The notes under the pieces are model-generated. The model ran no database searches, was not told where the DNA came from, and saw only the letters and a list, made by a program, of their open reading frames with translations. Made by a program: the position numbers and the translations under genes. Below, one piece after another: positions 53,342 to 62,835 of a stretch of DNA of 63,147 nt; the stretch's first letter is position 1; each line of letters opens with the position of its first letter. Source of the DNA: Litorimonas sp. (lineage in GTDB: Bacteria; Pseudomonadota; Alphaproteobacteria; Caulobacterales; Maricaulaceae); assembly GCA_029936425.1 (NCBI GenBank), contig JAPYSU010000015.1, positions 1 to 63,147 on the forward strand, read 5' to 3'.

Positions 53342-54283
53342 CTACGCCGCCTCGTTCGAATAAGTCAGGGACATAAACACATCTTCCAGATCCGGCTCTT
53401 CGGTTCGCAGGTCGCCGATGGACAGGCCTGCATCCTTGAACTCATTGAGCATGCCCGAAATTGAATCTGTTCCGGCGCGATAAGAGATGACCAAGTCGCC
53501 GTCTTCCATGACTTCGGCGTCCAAATGTGACAGGCCTTTTGGGACGGCGCTTAGCGGCTCTGTCGGTGTGATAACCAATTTGCGTTTGTCGAGCCGGGAC
53601 AAGAGCGAGGATTTGCTTTCATTGGCGACAATTTCGCCCTGATGAATAATGGCGATCTGGTCGCAAAGAGCTTCTGCTTCTTCGAGGTAGTGTGTGGTCA
53701 GGATGACTGTGGTGCCGCGTTTGTGAAGCTCCTGAACATAGACCCAGAGCTGCCGGCGCAATTCAATATCCACCCCGGCTGTAGGCTCGTCCAGAATCAG
53801 AACAGTAGGATTGTGGACCAGGGCTTTGGCAATCAGCAGCCTTCGCTTCATGCCGCCGGAAAGCTGTCGTACATAGGCGTCACGCTTGTCAGACAGGCCG
53901 AGAGCCTCGAGAATTTCTTCTGATCGACGTTCTTCTTTCGGTACGCCGTAATAGCCCGCCTGAATTTCAAGGGCTTGATAAGGCGTGAAGAAGACATCCA
54001 TGGTTATTTCTTGCGGGACGATACCGATAGAGGCCCGTGCTTGCCGGGTGGCGGTTTCAATATCATACCCGCAAATCTCGGCAGTGCCGGAGGTTTTATT
54101 GACCAGTCCGGCGAGAATATTGATCATGGTCGACTTCCCGGCCCCGTTCGGGCCGAGCAGTCCAAAGATAGAGCCGCGTGGAATGGTCAAGTCCACGCCC
54201 TTCAAGGCCTCTTTCGCCGGTGCTTTGCGCGTCGCCTTGTAGGTTTTCTTCAGGTTTTTGATTTCAATCGCTGGAGCGTTCAT
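53342..54283 (-). CDS. ABC transporter ATP-binding protein
   Basis: About 313 residues. Walker A GLLGPNGAGKST (about 41-52), Q-loop region IVPQE, signature LSGGMKRRLLIAKALV (near 138), Walker B LILDEPTAGVD (near 160) and the H-loop TTHYLEEAE are all present. The C-terminal 90 residues resemble the DrrA/YadG-type ATPases for ABC-2 exporters. No permease is next to it on the same strand, so it must pair with a subunit encoded elsewhere. The ATG at 54283 is preferred to a TTG four codons upstream. Confidence 0.92.
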   Translation of the reverse strand: MNAPAIEIKNLKKTYKATRKAPAKEALKGVDLTIPRGSIFGLLGPNGAGKSTMINILAGLVNKTSGTAEICGYDIETATRQARASIGIVPQEITMDVFFTPYQALEIQAGYYGVPKEERRSEEILEALGLSDKRDAYVRQLSGGMKRRLLIAKALVHNPTVLILDEPTAGVDIELRRQLWVYVQELHKRGTTVILTTHYLEEAEALCDQIAIIHQGEIVANESKSSLLSRLDKRKLVITPTEPLSAVPKGLSHLDAEVMEDGDLVISYRAGTDSISGMLNEFKDAGLSIGDLRTEEPDLEDVFMSLTYSNEAA

Positions 54284-54383
54284 AATTTTGTCCAAATATT
54301 GCCGGTGGGATGAAACCGCCCGTTGACGATTCTATCGCATAAATCTAACAAAGTCCCTCCTACACATCACGCGCAGGCTTTGC

Positions 54384-54584
54384 ATGTCAAATTCAAATGA
54401 AATTTCCCAGAACCATGACGACATTACGGTTGTGAAGACCAGACGCGTAGCTTGCGACGGGAGCGGCGTCGCTCTGGGCCATCCGCGAACCTGGCTGGAT
54501 ATGGGCCAGGACACAAAAGTGCGCTGCAAATATTGTGACCGGGTGTTTGTTCTGGATGAAAATGCAGTAAGCGACGGACACTAA
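54384..54584 (+). CDS. Zinc-finger (zf-CHCC, NDUFS6-like) protein
   Basis: 66 residues. Cys-x(n)-GHPR-x-W-x(n)-CxYC-type ligands are visible: VACDGSG, ALGHPRTWLDM and VRCKYCDRVF. This is the zf-CHCC domain of the NDUFS6 subunit of complex I and of small alphaproteobacterial relatives. It is probably a soluble partner of complex I. The gene is divergent from the ABC ATPase with 100 bp between the starts. It is too small for a domain-based function beyond the metal site. Confidence 0.86.
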   Translation: MSNSNEISQNHDDITVVKTRRVACDGSGVALGHPRTWLDMGQDTKVRCKYCDRVFVLDENAVSDGH

Positions 54585-54602
54585 TGGGCGTCTAGGGCGA
54601 AA

Positions 54603-55547
54603 CTATTCGGCCCGAAAGCGATAGGTTTTAGAGATTCCGGAGACGGGTACAGCGCGTCCGTTTTCAGTTCTTGGATAATACCGGGTTCGCATTGCGGCGC
54701 GCTGCGCGGCTCTTATAAAATCCCGCTCATAACGATCTGCTTCAACGCTGGCGACTTCTGTCATGACGACCCGGCCTTCAGCGTCAACATTTAGTAATAG
54801 CGTTACAACGCCGCCAATGCCGCGGCGCTCTGCTGATCTTGGATAGATTGGACGGCGATCACGCCTGACGCGTAGGGGTATGACTTCAGCCTGTTGGTTG
54901 AGAGATGGGAAGGTGCCTTCCGGACGATTCGAAAAGTCAGGATCGGCAAAGCCTGGCCCGCCCGCCAGAAAATTATCCGGCACAGTTTCGGATATTCCGC
55001 TGTTCTGTCCCTCCAGGCTCCTGTCGGGAAGGATTGTTGGCGCCTGTGAGTCCATGATTTCCACTCTCAAGCGTTCAATGTCGTCTTCACGGCTGCCTAA
55101 TAAGGATCCACCCCACTTTTCTTCATATCGCTTCAAGACGCCGAGTTTGACGTCTTTAGAGAGCCGCGGATTATAGGCTGTGAGCTGCACCTGTTCCCAA
55201 TCGCCTCCCTCATATCGGTTTATAACGTCAATCTGCGCCAGAACAGCCGTTTCGTGAGGGCCATTTTCAAAGGTCAAAAGATAGTCGCTCAGCCTTGCGC
55301 GGCGAAGCGCCGGGTCTTGCTCGGAAATCGCTGTGAGGTAGGCTTTGGTCGCCGCTTCTGTTTGTGACAGATCGGGTTTGGCGGGGGTAGGCGCCTGCTC
55401 CCGAAAGAAAATACTCAGAACGAGCATAAGTGCTAGCAGTCCAAGACCAGTCAGAGCGATCAGGCCTTTTGGCCGTCGCCAGACAGGCGGTGACGACCCC
55501 GCTTCCTGGCCGTCCTCGGCATCTATATCGTCAATGTCCTGATACAA
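54603..55547 (-). CDS. TonB-family energy transducer-like protein
   Basis: 314 residues. A cytoplasmic tail of about 30 residues and one membrane helix (about 31-50, LIALTGLGLLALMLVLSIFF) are followed by a long periplasmic linker. The C-terminal TonB-like domain (about 225-310) has PIYPRSAERRGIGGVVTLLL, VDAEGRVVMTEVASVEADRY and TRYYPRTENGRAVPVSG. It starts at TTG with a good SD (GAGGA, 6-7 nt upstream), and the near ATG is out of frame. No ExbB/ExbD or receptor lies beside it. The middle region (about 80-180) has extra helices that are unusual for TonB and may hold a further binding domain. Confidence 0.8.
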   Translation of the reverse strand: MYQDIDDIDAEDGQEAGSSPPVWRRPKGLIALTGLGLLALMLVLSIFFREQAPTPAKPDLSQTEAATKAYLTAISEQDPALRRARLSDYLLTFENGPHETAVLAQIDVINRYEGGDWEQVQLTAYNPRLSKDVKLGVLKRYEEKWGGSLLGSREDDIERLRVEIMDSQAPTILPDRSLEGQNSGISETVPDNFLAGGPGFADPDFSNRPEGTFPSLNQQAEVIPLRVRRDRRPIYPRSAERRGIGGVVTLLLNVDAEGRVVMTEVASVEADRYERDFIRAAQRAAMRTRYYPRTENGRAVPVSGISKTYRFRAE

Positions 55548-55685
55548 AGTCTGTCCTCATTCCATCCGTTCTTGCGGTTTATACAAACCAAACCGCAACT
55601 GCACTATTGAATTCCTGCGCCCTTCCCCTCAAAACCCTCTTAGCCTTAAATCCCAGATTACTTTAAGCCTACGGTAAGTGAGTAT

Positions 55686-58520
55686 ATGTCCAAATCCGCC
55701 CCCGTTGATAAGAATTCCCATGTCGTCCTCGTTGACGGATCCGGATACATATTTCGGGCTTATCATGCCTTGCCGCCGCTGACACGCAAAACGGACGGCG
55801 CGCCGGTCGGAGCCGTGGCCGGATTCTCCAATATGCTGTTCAAACTCCTCCAGGGCCAGAATAACGCCGCTCGTCCAACCCATTTCGCCGTAATCTTTGA
55901 TGCGGGCAGTCAGACCTTTCGTAATGATATTTATGACCAATATAAGGCAAACCGCTCTGCGCCGCCCGAAGATTTGGTGCCGCAATTTCCTTGGGTGCGG
56001 GATGCAACGCGTGCATTTGGTTCGCCTTCTATCGAAATGGACGGATTTGAGGCCGACGATCTGATTGCAACATATGCTCGCCAAGCGGAAGCCAAAGGCG
56101 CGCGGGTCACGATTATCAGCTCCGATAAAGACCTGATGCAATTGGTGACGGATAAAGTGGTCATGCTCGATACGATGAAGAATAAGGATATCGGCGTTGC
56201 GCAGGTCAAAGAAAAATTCGGTGTTTCGCCAGACCGCGTTATTGACGTCCAGGCCTTGGCCGGAGATTCTGTTGACAATATTCCCGGCGTTCCCGGGATT
56301 GGCGTGAAAACAGCTGTTCTGCTTTTGGACGAATACGGCACGCTCGAAAACCTGCTCGATCACGCCGAGGAGATTCCACAAAAGGGTCGACGGGAAAAAC
56401 TCATAGCGAACAAGGAAATGGCCCTGATTTCCAAACAGCTCGTCACACTGAAAACCGATGTCGAGGTCGAGACGGAGCTGGAAGACTTCGCTGTTTCTGA
56501 CCCGGATGTTGATGAGCTGTTTGATTTCCTAGAGCGCATGACGTTCCGCACGCTTACCGCGCGGGTGAGGGCGCAATTAGGGGAAGGCGAAACCGACGGC
56601 CTTCGCAAAGATGATGACGCCGCAGAAGAGACCGCACCGGTTGAGCGAGAAATGCCGGAAAACATTCTTTTTGATAAAGAGAAATATGTCTGCGTTCAGG
56701 ACGCGGAGACTTTGAAGCACTGGGTGAAGCGAGGCTTTGAAACAGGCGTCGTGGCTGTGGATCTGGAAACCGACAGCCTTGACAGCGCCGCGGCAAAGAT
56801 GGTGGGCGTGTGCCTTGCTGTCGATGAAAACGAAGCTTGCTATATTCCGCTCGCCCATGTCGGAAAAGACGGCGGCGGCGGGGACATGTTTGGCGGAGAC
56901 GCCCCAAAACAAATTCCGGCGGATGAGGCGCTCGAGATTTTGAAGCCGCTGCTTCATGCGCCCGGTGTTCTGAAAGTTGGGCAGAATTTCAAATATGATT
57001 TGGGCGTGTTTCAACGCTATGACCTTTATCCGGCGCCCTATGATGACACTATGCTGATTTCTTACTCGCTCGGCACGGGGCTTCATAATCACGGTATGGA
57101 CGCTCTGTGCGAGATGCATTTCGGCCATAAGCCGATTGCCTTCAAGGACATTGCCGGCACCGGCAAGGCGCAGAAAACCTTTGATCAAATCGCGCTGGAT
57201 GTCGCCACACCATATGCCGCTGAAGACGCCGATGTGACGCTTCGCCTCTGGAAATTCCTCAAACCTAAACTCGCCGGAGAACAAGTCGCTACCGTTTACG
57301 AAACCATGGATCGGGGTTTGCCGGCGGTTGTGGCCAAAATGGAAAATGAAGGCGTCAAAGTTGACCGCGCCGAGCTTTCCCGCCTGTCTGGCATGTTTGC
57401 CCAGAAAATGGCGGGTCTCGAAGACGAGGCCTATGAACTTGCCGGGACCAAATTTAATCTCGGCTCGCCCAAACAGATCGGCGAAATCCTGTTTGACGAA
57501 ATGGGGCTGGAGGGCGGCAAGAAAACCAAGACGGGCGCTTGGAAAACCGGCGTCGATATTCTGGAAAAGCTCGCGGATGACGGCGAGACCTTACCCCGTA
57601 TCATTCTCGATTGGCGCGGGTTTTCGAAACTGAAATCAACCTATTCCGACGCGCTCGTCAAGCAAATCAATGAGCATACGGGCCGCGTCCATACCAGTTT
57701 TTCCATTGCCGCGACGACAACCGGGCGGCTTTCTTCCTCGGACCCGAATTTGCAAAATATTCCCATCCGCACCGAGGAAGGCCGTAAGATTCGTAATGCT
57801 TTCGTCGCGGAAACAGGCCATGTTCTGGTCGCGGCGGACTATTCCCAAATCGAACTGCGCCTCCTTGCTCATGTCGCCGATCTGACGACGATGAAACAGG
57901 CCTTTGCCGACGGGGTCGATATTCACGCTCTTACAGCGAGCGAGATGTTCAATGTCCCGCTGGATGAGATGACGCCGGAGACGCGCCGTAACGCCAAAGC
58001 GATTAACTTTGGCATTATCTACGGCATGAGCGCCTTTGGTCTTGCGAAAAACATCGGCATTAGCCGCACGGAAGCGGGCGAATACATCAAGAAATATTTT
58101 GAAAAATTCCCCGGCATCAAAGCCTATATGGAAGACACGAAAGAACAGGCGCGCGAAGACGGCTACGTCAAAACCATATTTGGCCGCAAATGCCATATCA
58201 GCGGCATCAAGGACAGTAATCAGATGATGCGCGCTTTCGCCGAGCGGCAGGCGATCAACGCGCCCATCCAAGGCGCTGCCGCCGATATCATGCGCCGCGC
58301 CATGCTCCGTATGCCAAAGGCGATTTCCAAAGTGGACGGCGCGAGATTGCTTCTCCAAGTGCATGATGAACTCGTTTTTGAGGTGCCGGAGAAAAGCGCA
58401 GATGACCTCATCGCCGCTATTAAACCCGCCATGGAAAACGCGGCTATGCCCGCCGTGAATGTCAGCGTGCCTCTAGAAGTAGAAGCGCACGCCGCGAAAA
58501 ATTGGAACGATGCCCATTAG
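55686..58520 (+). CDS. polA: DNA polymerase I
   Basis: 944 residues with all three domains. The 5' nuclease (about 10-300) has FDAGSQTFRNDIYDQYKANR and GDSVDNIPGVPGIGVKTAVL. A 3'-5' exonuclease domain (about 345-540) keeps the DLETDSLD Asp/Glu site, so proofreading should be active. The polymerase domain has motif A VAADYSQIELRLLAHVA, the O-helix RRNAKAINFGIIYGMSAFGL and motif C LLQVHDELVFEVP. It acts in Okazaki fragment maturation and repair. The ATG at 55686 gives a complete nuclease domain. Confidence 0.98.
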   Translation: MSKSAPVDKNSHVVLVDGSGYIFRAYHALPPLTRKTDGAPVGAVAGFSNMLFKLLQGQNNAARPTHFAVIFDAGSQTFRNDIYDQYKANRSAPPEDLVPQFPWVRDATRAFGSPSIEMDGFEADDLIATYARQAEAKGARVTIISSDKDLMQLVTDKVVMLDTMKNKDIGVAQVKEKFGVSPDRVIDVQALAGDSVDNIPGVPGIGVKTAVLLLDEYGTLENLLDHAEEIPQKGRREKLIANKEMALISKQLVTLKTDVEVETELEDFAVSDPDVDELFDFLERMTFRTLTARVRAQLGEGETDGLRKDDDAAEETAPVEREMPENILFDKEKYVCVQDAETLKHWVKRGFETGVVAVDLETDSLDSAAAKMVGVCLAVDENEACYIPLAHVGKDGGGGDMFGGDAPKQIPADEALEILKPLLHAPGVLKVGQNFKYDLGVFQRYDLYPAPYDDTMLISYSLGTGLHNHGMDALCEMHFGHKPIAFKDIAGTGKAQKTFDQIALDVATPYAAEDADVTLRLWKFLKPKLAGEQVATVYETMDRGLPAVVAKMENEGVKVDRAELSRLSGMFAQKMAGLEDEAYELAGTKFNLGSPKQIGEILFDEMGLEGGKKTKTGAWKTGVDILEKLADDGETLPRIILDWRGFSKLKSTYSDALVKQINEHTGRVHTSFSIAATTTGRLSSSDPNLQNIPIRTEEGRKIRNAFVAETGHVLVAADYSQIELRLLAHVADLTTMKQAFADGVDIHALTASEMFNVPLDEMTPETRRNAKAINFGIIYGMSAFGLAKNIGISRTEAGEYIKKYFEKFPGIKAYMEDTKEQAREDGYVKTIFGRKCHISGIKDSNQMMRAFAERQAINAPIQGAAADIMRRAMLRMPKAISKVDGARLLLQVHDELVFEVPEKSADDLIAAIKPAMENAAMPAVNVSVPLEVEAHAAKNWNDAH

Positions 58521-58612
58521 ACCCCTACATTATAATAGGCTAGCTAACTTTTGACCTTTTGCGCCATCGTTTTACGGTGTGCGGAATGACAGAGATAAAA
58601 GGAAAACTTGAA

Positions 58613-59335
58613 ATGACCCAACTCATTCTCGTTCGTCACGGACAATCACAATGGAATCTGGAAAACCGCTTTACCGGTTGGGTCGATGTTGACCTGACGG
58701 AAGAGGGGATTGCCGAGGCGAACAAAGCGGGCGAATTGATATTGAAAGAAGGCATTCAGTTTGACGCCGCTTTCACCTCTTATCAAAAACGGGCGATCAA
58801 GACTTTATGGCTTGCGCTCGAAGGGATTGATCAGATGTATATTCCGGTCACGAAAGACTGGCATTTGAATGAACGTCATTATGGCGGGCTGACGAGCCTG
58901 AATAAACAAGAGACGCGTGACAAACACGGAGACGAACAGGTTCACATCTGGCGCCGTAGCTTTGACGTGCCGCCCCCGCAAATTGATGAGAGCCATGAAT
59001 ATCATCCCTCAAAGGAAGTGAAGTATAGACATATCGCGCCGAGTGAACTTCCGACGGGCGAGAGCCTGAAAATCACAACAGAGCGGGTTCTGCCTTATTA
59101 TAAGTCCCAAATCGTGCCGCATCTGAAAGCCGGCTCTAATCTTATTATCTCCGCACACGGCAATAGTCTTCGCGCCCTGATGAAAGAAATCTTCGGTGTT
59201 GCGGATAATGACATCCCCGGCTTTGAGTTCCCAACCGGCAATCCGCTGTTGCTGGATATGGATGAAAAGACATTGAAGCCGAAGTCTGCCCGCTATCTGG
59301 ACGAAGCTCGCGCCAAAGATTTACCGGAAGTTTAG
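58613..59335 (+). CDS. gpmA: 2,3-bisphosphoglycerate-dependent phosphoglycerate mutase
   Basis: 240 residues. The catalytic start is LILVRHGQSQWNLENRFTGW (phospho-His in RHG). The LNERHYGGLTSLNKQET and SAHGNSLRALMKEIFGV (second His) segments complete the site. It converts 3- to 2-phosphoglycerate in glycolysis. The ATG at 58613 follows an AAGGA SD and gives the family N-terminus, and in-frame starts 27 and 54 bp upstream are less likely. It lies 92 bp after polA. Confidence 0.95.
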   Translation: MTQLILVRHGQSQWNLENRFTGWVDVDLTEEGIAEANKAGELILKEGIQFDAAFTSYQKRAIKTLWLALEGIDQMYIPVTKDWHLNERHYGGLTSLNKQETRDKHGDEQVHIWRRSFDVPPPQIDESHEYHPSKEVKYRHIAPSELPTGESLKITTERVLPYYKSQIVPHLKAGSNLIISAHGNSLRALMKEIFGVADNDIPGFEFPTGNPLLLDMDEKTLKPKSARYLDEARAKDLPEV

Positions 59336-59430
59336 GGGCCCAATCACTCTTTTGGCTGCGTTTGCAGGGAGTTTAAATATTTCTGCAAATGCGGCTTTCT
59401 CTTTCCGAGAGGGTGATTATACCGCGAAGA

Positions 59431-60498
59431 ATGGTCAGACCGCCAAAAATACTCGTGATGGGAGCCGGCTTGATTGGGCTGTCCACGGCGGACTCACTCC
59501 AGAGGCGAGGCGCTAACGTTACCGTAACGGATGCGCGGTCTGGCGCGATGCACGGTACCAGCTATTCGAACTCGGGGATGATCCATCCCAGTCAATCCCG
59601 TCCCTGGATATCGAGCGGGGATGAGAGTTTTGATCTCGAGGCGACAAAGACTGTCTTGCGCTTAGCCAAAGATTCGCAAACGCTTTTACTGGAAAGATTT
59701 CAGTCTCTCGGCCTGGGGGAAGCACTGACCCGTCCGGCAGGCTGTTATCAGATATTCGAAAACAGCCGCGAGGCCCAAGCGGCTCAGGATTTCTATTTGT
59801 CCGTTGGACTTCAGGCGGATCTGGTATCCGACGCGGTGAAAACGCTGGGACACCTTGCTCTGCATTTCCCCCAAGACCGTAGCGGTGACGCCTATCAATA
59901 CGGCCAGGCCTTGAAAGCCCGCCTATCAGAGAACGGCGCCGTCTTTATATATAAAGCAAGTGATTTGAAGCTCCGTCAGGGGCGCGATGGCATAACCGCG
60001 CAGCTGAGAGGTCATATATTTGACTGTGACCATGTGGTTGTCTGCGCGGGGCCGCAAAGCGCAGAGGTTCTGGCGCAAATGGGGATCAGCTTGCCTCTGA
60101 CGTCGTCCCGGGGGTTTGCCGTAAATTTTGACAGGCCGAATATCGAGCTGTCGGAGCAGCCCATTATGGATGCGGAGAGCCGCTCCGCCATGACTGTTCT
60201 AGGGCAAACGCTCCGGTTTTCCGGCACTCTGGGCGAGGCGAGTGCGCAGCCTCTATTGAAACGCTGGTTTCATCTGGCGCCGGATATCATGTCGGGCCTG
60301 TCGCCGGCGCGGGAAGTCTGGTCCGGACTGCGTCCGATCCCGCCGCGGGGACGGCCTTATATCAGCGCGACATCGATCCCGAATCTTTGGGTGAATACCG
60401 GTCACGGACATATGGGCTGGACGCTCTGCACGGGCTCCGGCGAGCTCATGTCAGAGATGATTTTAGGCGAAAAAGAGGACACGCGATTTACGCTCTAA
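59431..60498 (+). CDS. FAD-dependent oxidoreductase, D-amino-acid dehydrogenase (DadA)-like
   Basis: About 355 residues of the DAO family. An FAD-binding KILVMGAGLIGLSTADSLQR lies at the N-terminus. HGTSYSNSGMIHPSQSRPW and a C-terminal INVWNTGHGHMGWTLCTG-like segment (reads LWVNTGHGHMGWTLCTGSGE) match DadA/ThiO-type enzymes. The substrate could be D-amino acids, glycine or sarcosine. The ATG at 59431 is the preferred start. An ATG 14 codons upstream is open but has a poor SD. It lies between gpmA and the beta-lactamase-fold lipoprotein, with no dad or thi partners. Confidence 0.83.
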   Translation: MVRPPKILVMGAGLIGLSTADSLQRRGANVTVTDARSGAMHGTSYSNSGMIHPSQSRPWISSGDESFDLEATKTVLRLAKDSQTLLLERFQSLGLGEALTRPAGCYQIFENSREAQAAQDFYLSVGLQADLVSDAVKTLGHLALHFPQDRSGDAYQYGQALKARLSENGAVFIYKASDLKLRQGRDGITAQLRGHIFDCDHVVVCAGPQSAEVLAQMGISLPLTSSRGFAVNFDRPNIELSEQPIMDAESRSAMTVLGQTLRFSGTLGEASAQPLLKRWFHLAPDIMSGLSPAREVWSGLRPIPPRGRPYISATSIPNLWVNTGHGHMGWTLCTGSGELMSEMILGEKEDTRFTL

Positions 60499-60596
60499 GA
60501 CAGATAAAAATCTGCCTATTATAATGTCACGTGTTTTTCGCCGGCGCTTTTTGAAATTCTCTTGCTTCTTGTCTCTGTCTTTCGCACAGTCGACTC

Positions 60597-61871
60597 ATGA
60601 AAAAGACACTCCTCCTTCTGACGTCCGCTCTTATCATTGGCTGTTCGGCCCAAAGCGAGGATGTGTCAGAGAGAGCTGCCCCAGAATTTGATACTGCGGC
60701 AATGGACAGCCTCTTATCGGGGGCGGTCGAAGAGGGCAAAGTCATTGGCGTTTCAGCGCTTGTTTATGATGAAGGTCAGATTGTCTATGAGAACGCTTTT
60801 GGCCTTGGGGATCGGGAGCGCGATGTCGCTCTGACAGAGGACAGCGTTTTTCGGATCTACTCCATGACCAAACCCATGACCTCTGCGGTGATAATGGATT
60901 TGGTCGAGGAAGGAAAAATCGCGTTAAACGATCCTGTTTCTGATTATGTCCCGCAGATCGGCCAGATGAAAGTGGCAACGCTCGGCGAGAGCGGGGCCGT
61001 GAGTTTTGAGCCGCAAGCCGTTCCGATGACCATTAAGGATCTGCTCCTTCACCGGGGCGGACTGGCCTATGGTATATTTGGTCAGGCTAATCCGATTGAG
61101 AAAGCCTATATGGATGCGGATATTTTCAATCTCGAGGAAGATTTGGAAGCGAAGATGGATAAGCTCGCTCAGCTGCCTCTTCATTCTCAGCCGGGGACGG
61201 GGTGGTATTACAGTTTTTCAATTGATGTCTTAGGCCGAATTATCGAAGTCGTGACGGGCAAAAATTATGGCGACGTTATGCAGGAACGGCTTTTTGACCC
61301 CCTTGGAATGACAGAAACCGGTTTTTATGTGACGCCCGATCAAAAACCACGTTTTGTCAGTAATTACCTTTTGCAGGAGGATGAGAGCTTTGTCGTGGCC
61401 GAAGACGGCCAGACCTCGACTTTCCTGAAGGAAAATATGTATCAGAATCCGGGCGGCGGGATTGTCTCTACATTGGGGGATTACGCCAAATTTGCAGAGA
61501 TGATGCTGGAAGACGGGACATATAACGGAACTAAGATTCTGGAGCCGCAAACTGTTGAGGCCATGATGAGCAATCAAATGGACCCGGATGACATCTTTAT
61601 GATGCCTTGGCTGGGCGGCGAGACAGGGGCAGGCTTTGGATATGGCGGCGCCGTACAAATTTCGGCAACGCCTGAGCAGGTTAAGCAAGCCGGACGGCAA
61701 GTGGGGCAATGGGGCTGGGACGGGCTTGCGCGTACGACTTTTTATATTGATCCCAAGAATGAGGCGTTCGGCATTATGATGTTGCAATATATGGGGGGTG
61801 AAAATCCGCCTTTACATGACAGCTTTCAGGCGCTGGCTTTGTCCCAAACTCAAGATGAGGGGCAAGACTGA
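60597..61871 (+). CDS. Beta-lactamase-fold serine hydrolase lipoprotein
   Basis: 424 residues. A lipoprotein signal (LIIGCSAQ, Cys16) anchors it in the envelope. The serine beta-lactamase/esterase core has SMTKPMTSAVIMDLVEEGK with Ser-x-x-Lys, and GWYYSFSIDVLGRIIEVV (Tyr site). The third motif region is WGWDGLARTTFYID. It belongs to the class C-like EstB/penicillin-binding-esterase group, which often hydrolyses esters or peptides rather than giving antibiotic resistance. It is the last protein gene before the rrn region. The ATG is well placed for the signal peptide. Confidence 0.88.
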   Translation: MKKTLLLLTSALIIGCSAQSEDVSERAAPEFDTAAMDSLLSGAVEEGKVIGVSALVYDEGQIVYENAFGLGDRERDVALTEDSVFRIYSMTKPMTSAVIMDLVEEGKIALNDPVSDYVPQIGQMKVATLGESGAVSFEPQAVPMTIKDLLLHRGGLAYGIFGQANPIEKAYMDADIFNLEEDLEAKMDKLAQLPLHSQPGTGWYYSFSIDVLGRIIEVVTGKNYGDVMQERLFDPLGMTETGFYVTPDQKPRFVSNYLLQEDESFVVAEDGQTSTFLKENMYQNPGGGIVSTLGDYAKFAEMMLEDGTYNGTKILEPQTVEAMMSNQMDPDDIFMMPWLGGETGAGFGYGGAVQISATPEQVKQAGRQVGQWGWDGLARTTFYIDPKNEAFGIMMLQYMGGENPPLHDSFQALALSQTQDEGQD

Positions 61872-62476
61872 GGCGGTTGGCTCTCCATAAATTTATTCGC
61901 CCATCATAATGACGGCTGATTTTTGCAGTCAAGTTTAGAAAAAGGCTTAAGGCTCACACACTAAAAACTTCGAAATGAGCCTGAAATAGAGGCTCCCTTT
62001 TAAAAAACCTGCTGTCAGAATTTGGATCGAAACTGAAATTTCGATCAAACAAGCTCGTCCCGGAAAAGGCGGCAGGCAAATATTCGGGTTCGAAACGGAC
62101 TCATTCGGAGGCTTTTCTGCGTTTCAAATTAGAAGAATCAGCATTTTCTTTTCTCGCAGAAAATATTTCTGACTTTTTTCAGATAAAAATTCGGTTTTTT
62201 TCAGACTCATTCTGATGATTGTTGGACCCGATTCAGGAAAAATGTCGTTCGAATTGCTCTTTTGTGAGTTTTCTGATATGTAGATTGTCTGGAAAAAATT
62301 GATGAAATGACTGAAAAAGGGCTTGTGAGCTCATAAAAGTCGATAAAATTCGGTTGTTTTCCACATGCCTGTGGATAAGTAGCTTTAAGAAACTACGGTT
62401 TTATGGGGGTTTTCGACGCTCAATAGCTTTTTGTAGGAAAGAAAATAGTTTTTCTGCATTTTTGTGAAAAAAGGTG
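61872..62476. other. Long non-coding AT-rich region before the rrn operon, GANTC cluster
   Basis: About 600 bp without a supported gene. It holds four GANTC (CcrM methylation) sites within 137 bp (62098, 62135, 62204 and 62230). It also has an imperfect direct repeat, GATAAAAATTCGGTTTTTT at 62182 and GATAAAATTCGGTTGTTTT at 62342, and many T-rich stretches. Two DnaA-box-like sequences lie at its right end. No terminator is visible for the upstream gene. Confidence 0.6.
62357..62378. promoter_or_regulatory. Pair of facing DnaA-box-like 9-mers
   Basis: TTTTCCACA (62357-62365) and TGTGGATAA (62370-62378). The second is the exact complement of the consensus TTATCCACA, and the first differs from that consensus at one position. 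They face each other with a 4-nt spacer, about 100 bp upstream of the rrn promoter. Confidence 0.6.
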
Positions 62477-62505
62477 TTGCGGAAAAAAATCCACCCCCCT
62501 ATATA
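62477..62505 (+). promoter_or_regulatory. rRNA operon promoter
   Basis: TTGCGG (62477-62482), a 17-bp spacer, then TATATA (62500-62505) followed by GCGC. A strong -10 with a GC-rich discriminator is typical of stringently controlled alphaproteobacterial rrn promoters, and A-rich DNA lies upstream. Confidence 0.75.
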
Positions 62506-62835
62506 GCGCTCCTCGGCGGCGGGCACTGACCCACACCGAGCGGCGCCCCTCGCAAGGGGCATTTATTTTGGAAAGAGTGCGGTGCACTTTTTTCGCTGTT
62601 TGACATCGTAAATATTGGGAAGAGAGACGCAGGCGGCGTTTAGCTGTGAGCGGACCTGGTAACAGGACGCACATTTCTTAAACGACTGTTGTTGACGTTT
62701 CTCTTTATGAAAATAATGAAATCGCTTGGATGACTTTTGTCATTTAAGAGGTTTTCGTTATTTCTTTGAAACGCACAAACGCTGAAATATTTATATTTCA
62801 ACGTCAGTGAATAACGACACAGTCAGTTTAACTCT
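62506..62835 (+). other. rrn leader with hairpin and boxA-like antitermination site
   Basis: About 330-nt leader. A hairpin GCCCCT/AGGGGC lies at 62545-62560. A TTTGACATCG segment at about 62598 matches the promoter-like box often seen in alphaproteobacterial leaders, but no clear -10 follows. CTCTTTATGA near 62701 resembles boxA (TGCTCTTTAACA). Confidence 0.5.

Noticed and set aside
57636..58364. 242-codon open frame antisense to polA
   Set aside because: It overlaps the conserved polymerase motifs, its sequence is low in recognisable features, and no promoter or SD is visible.
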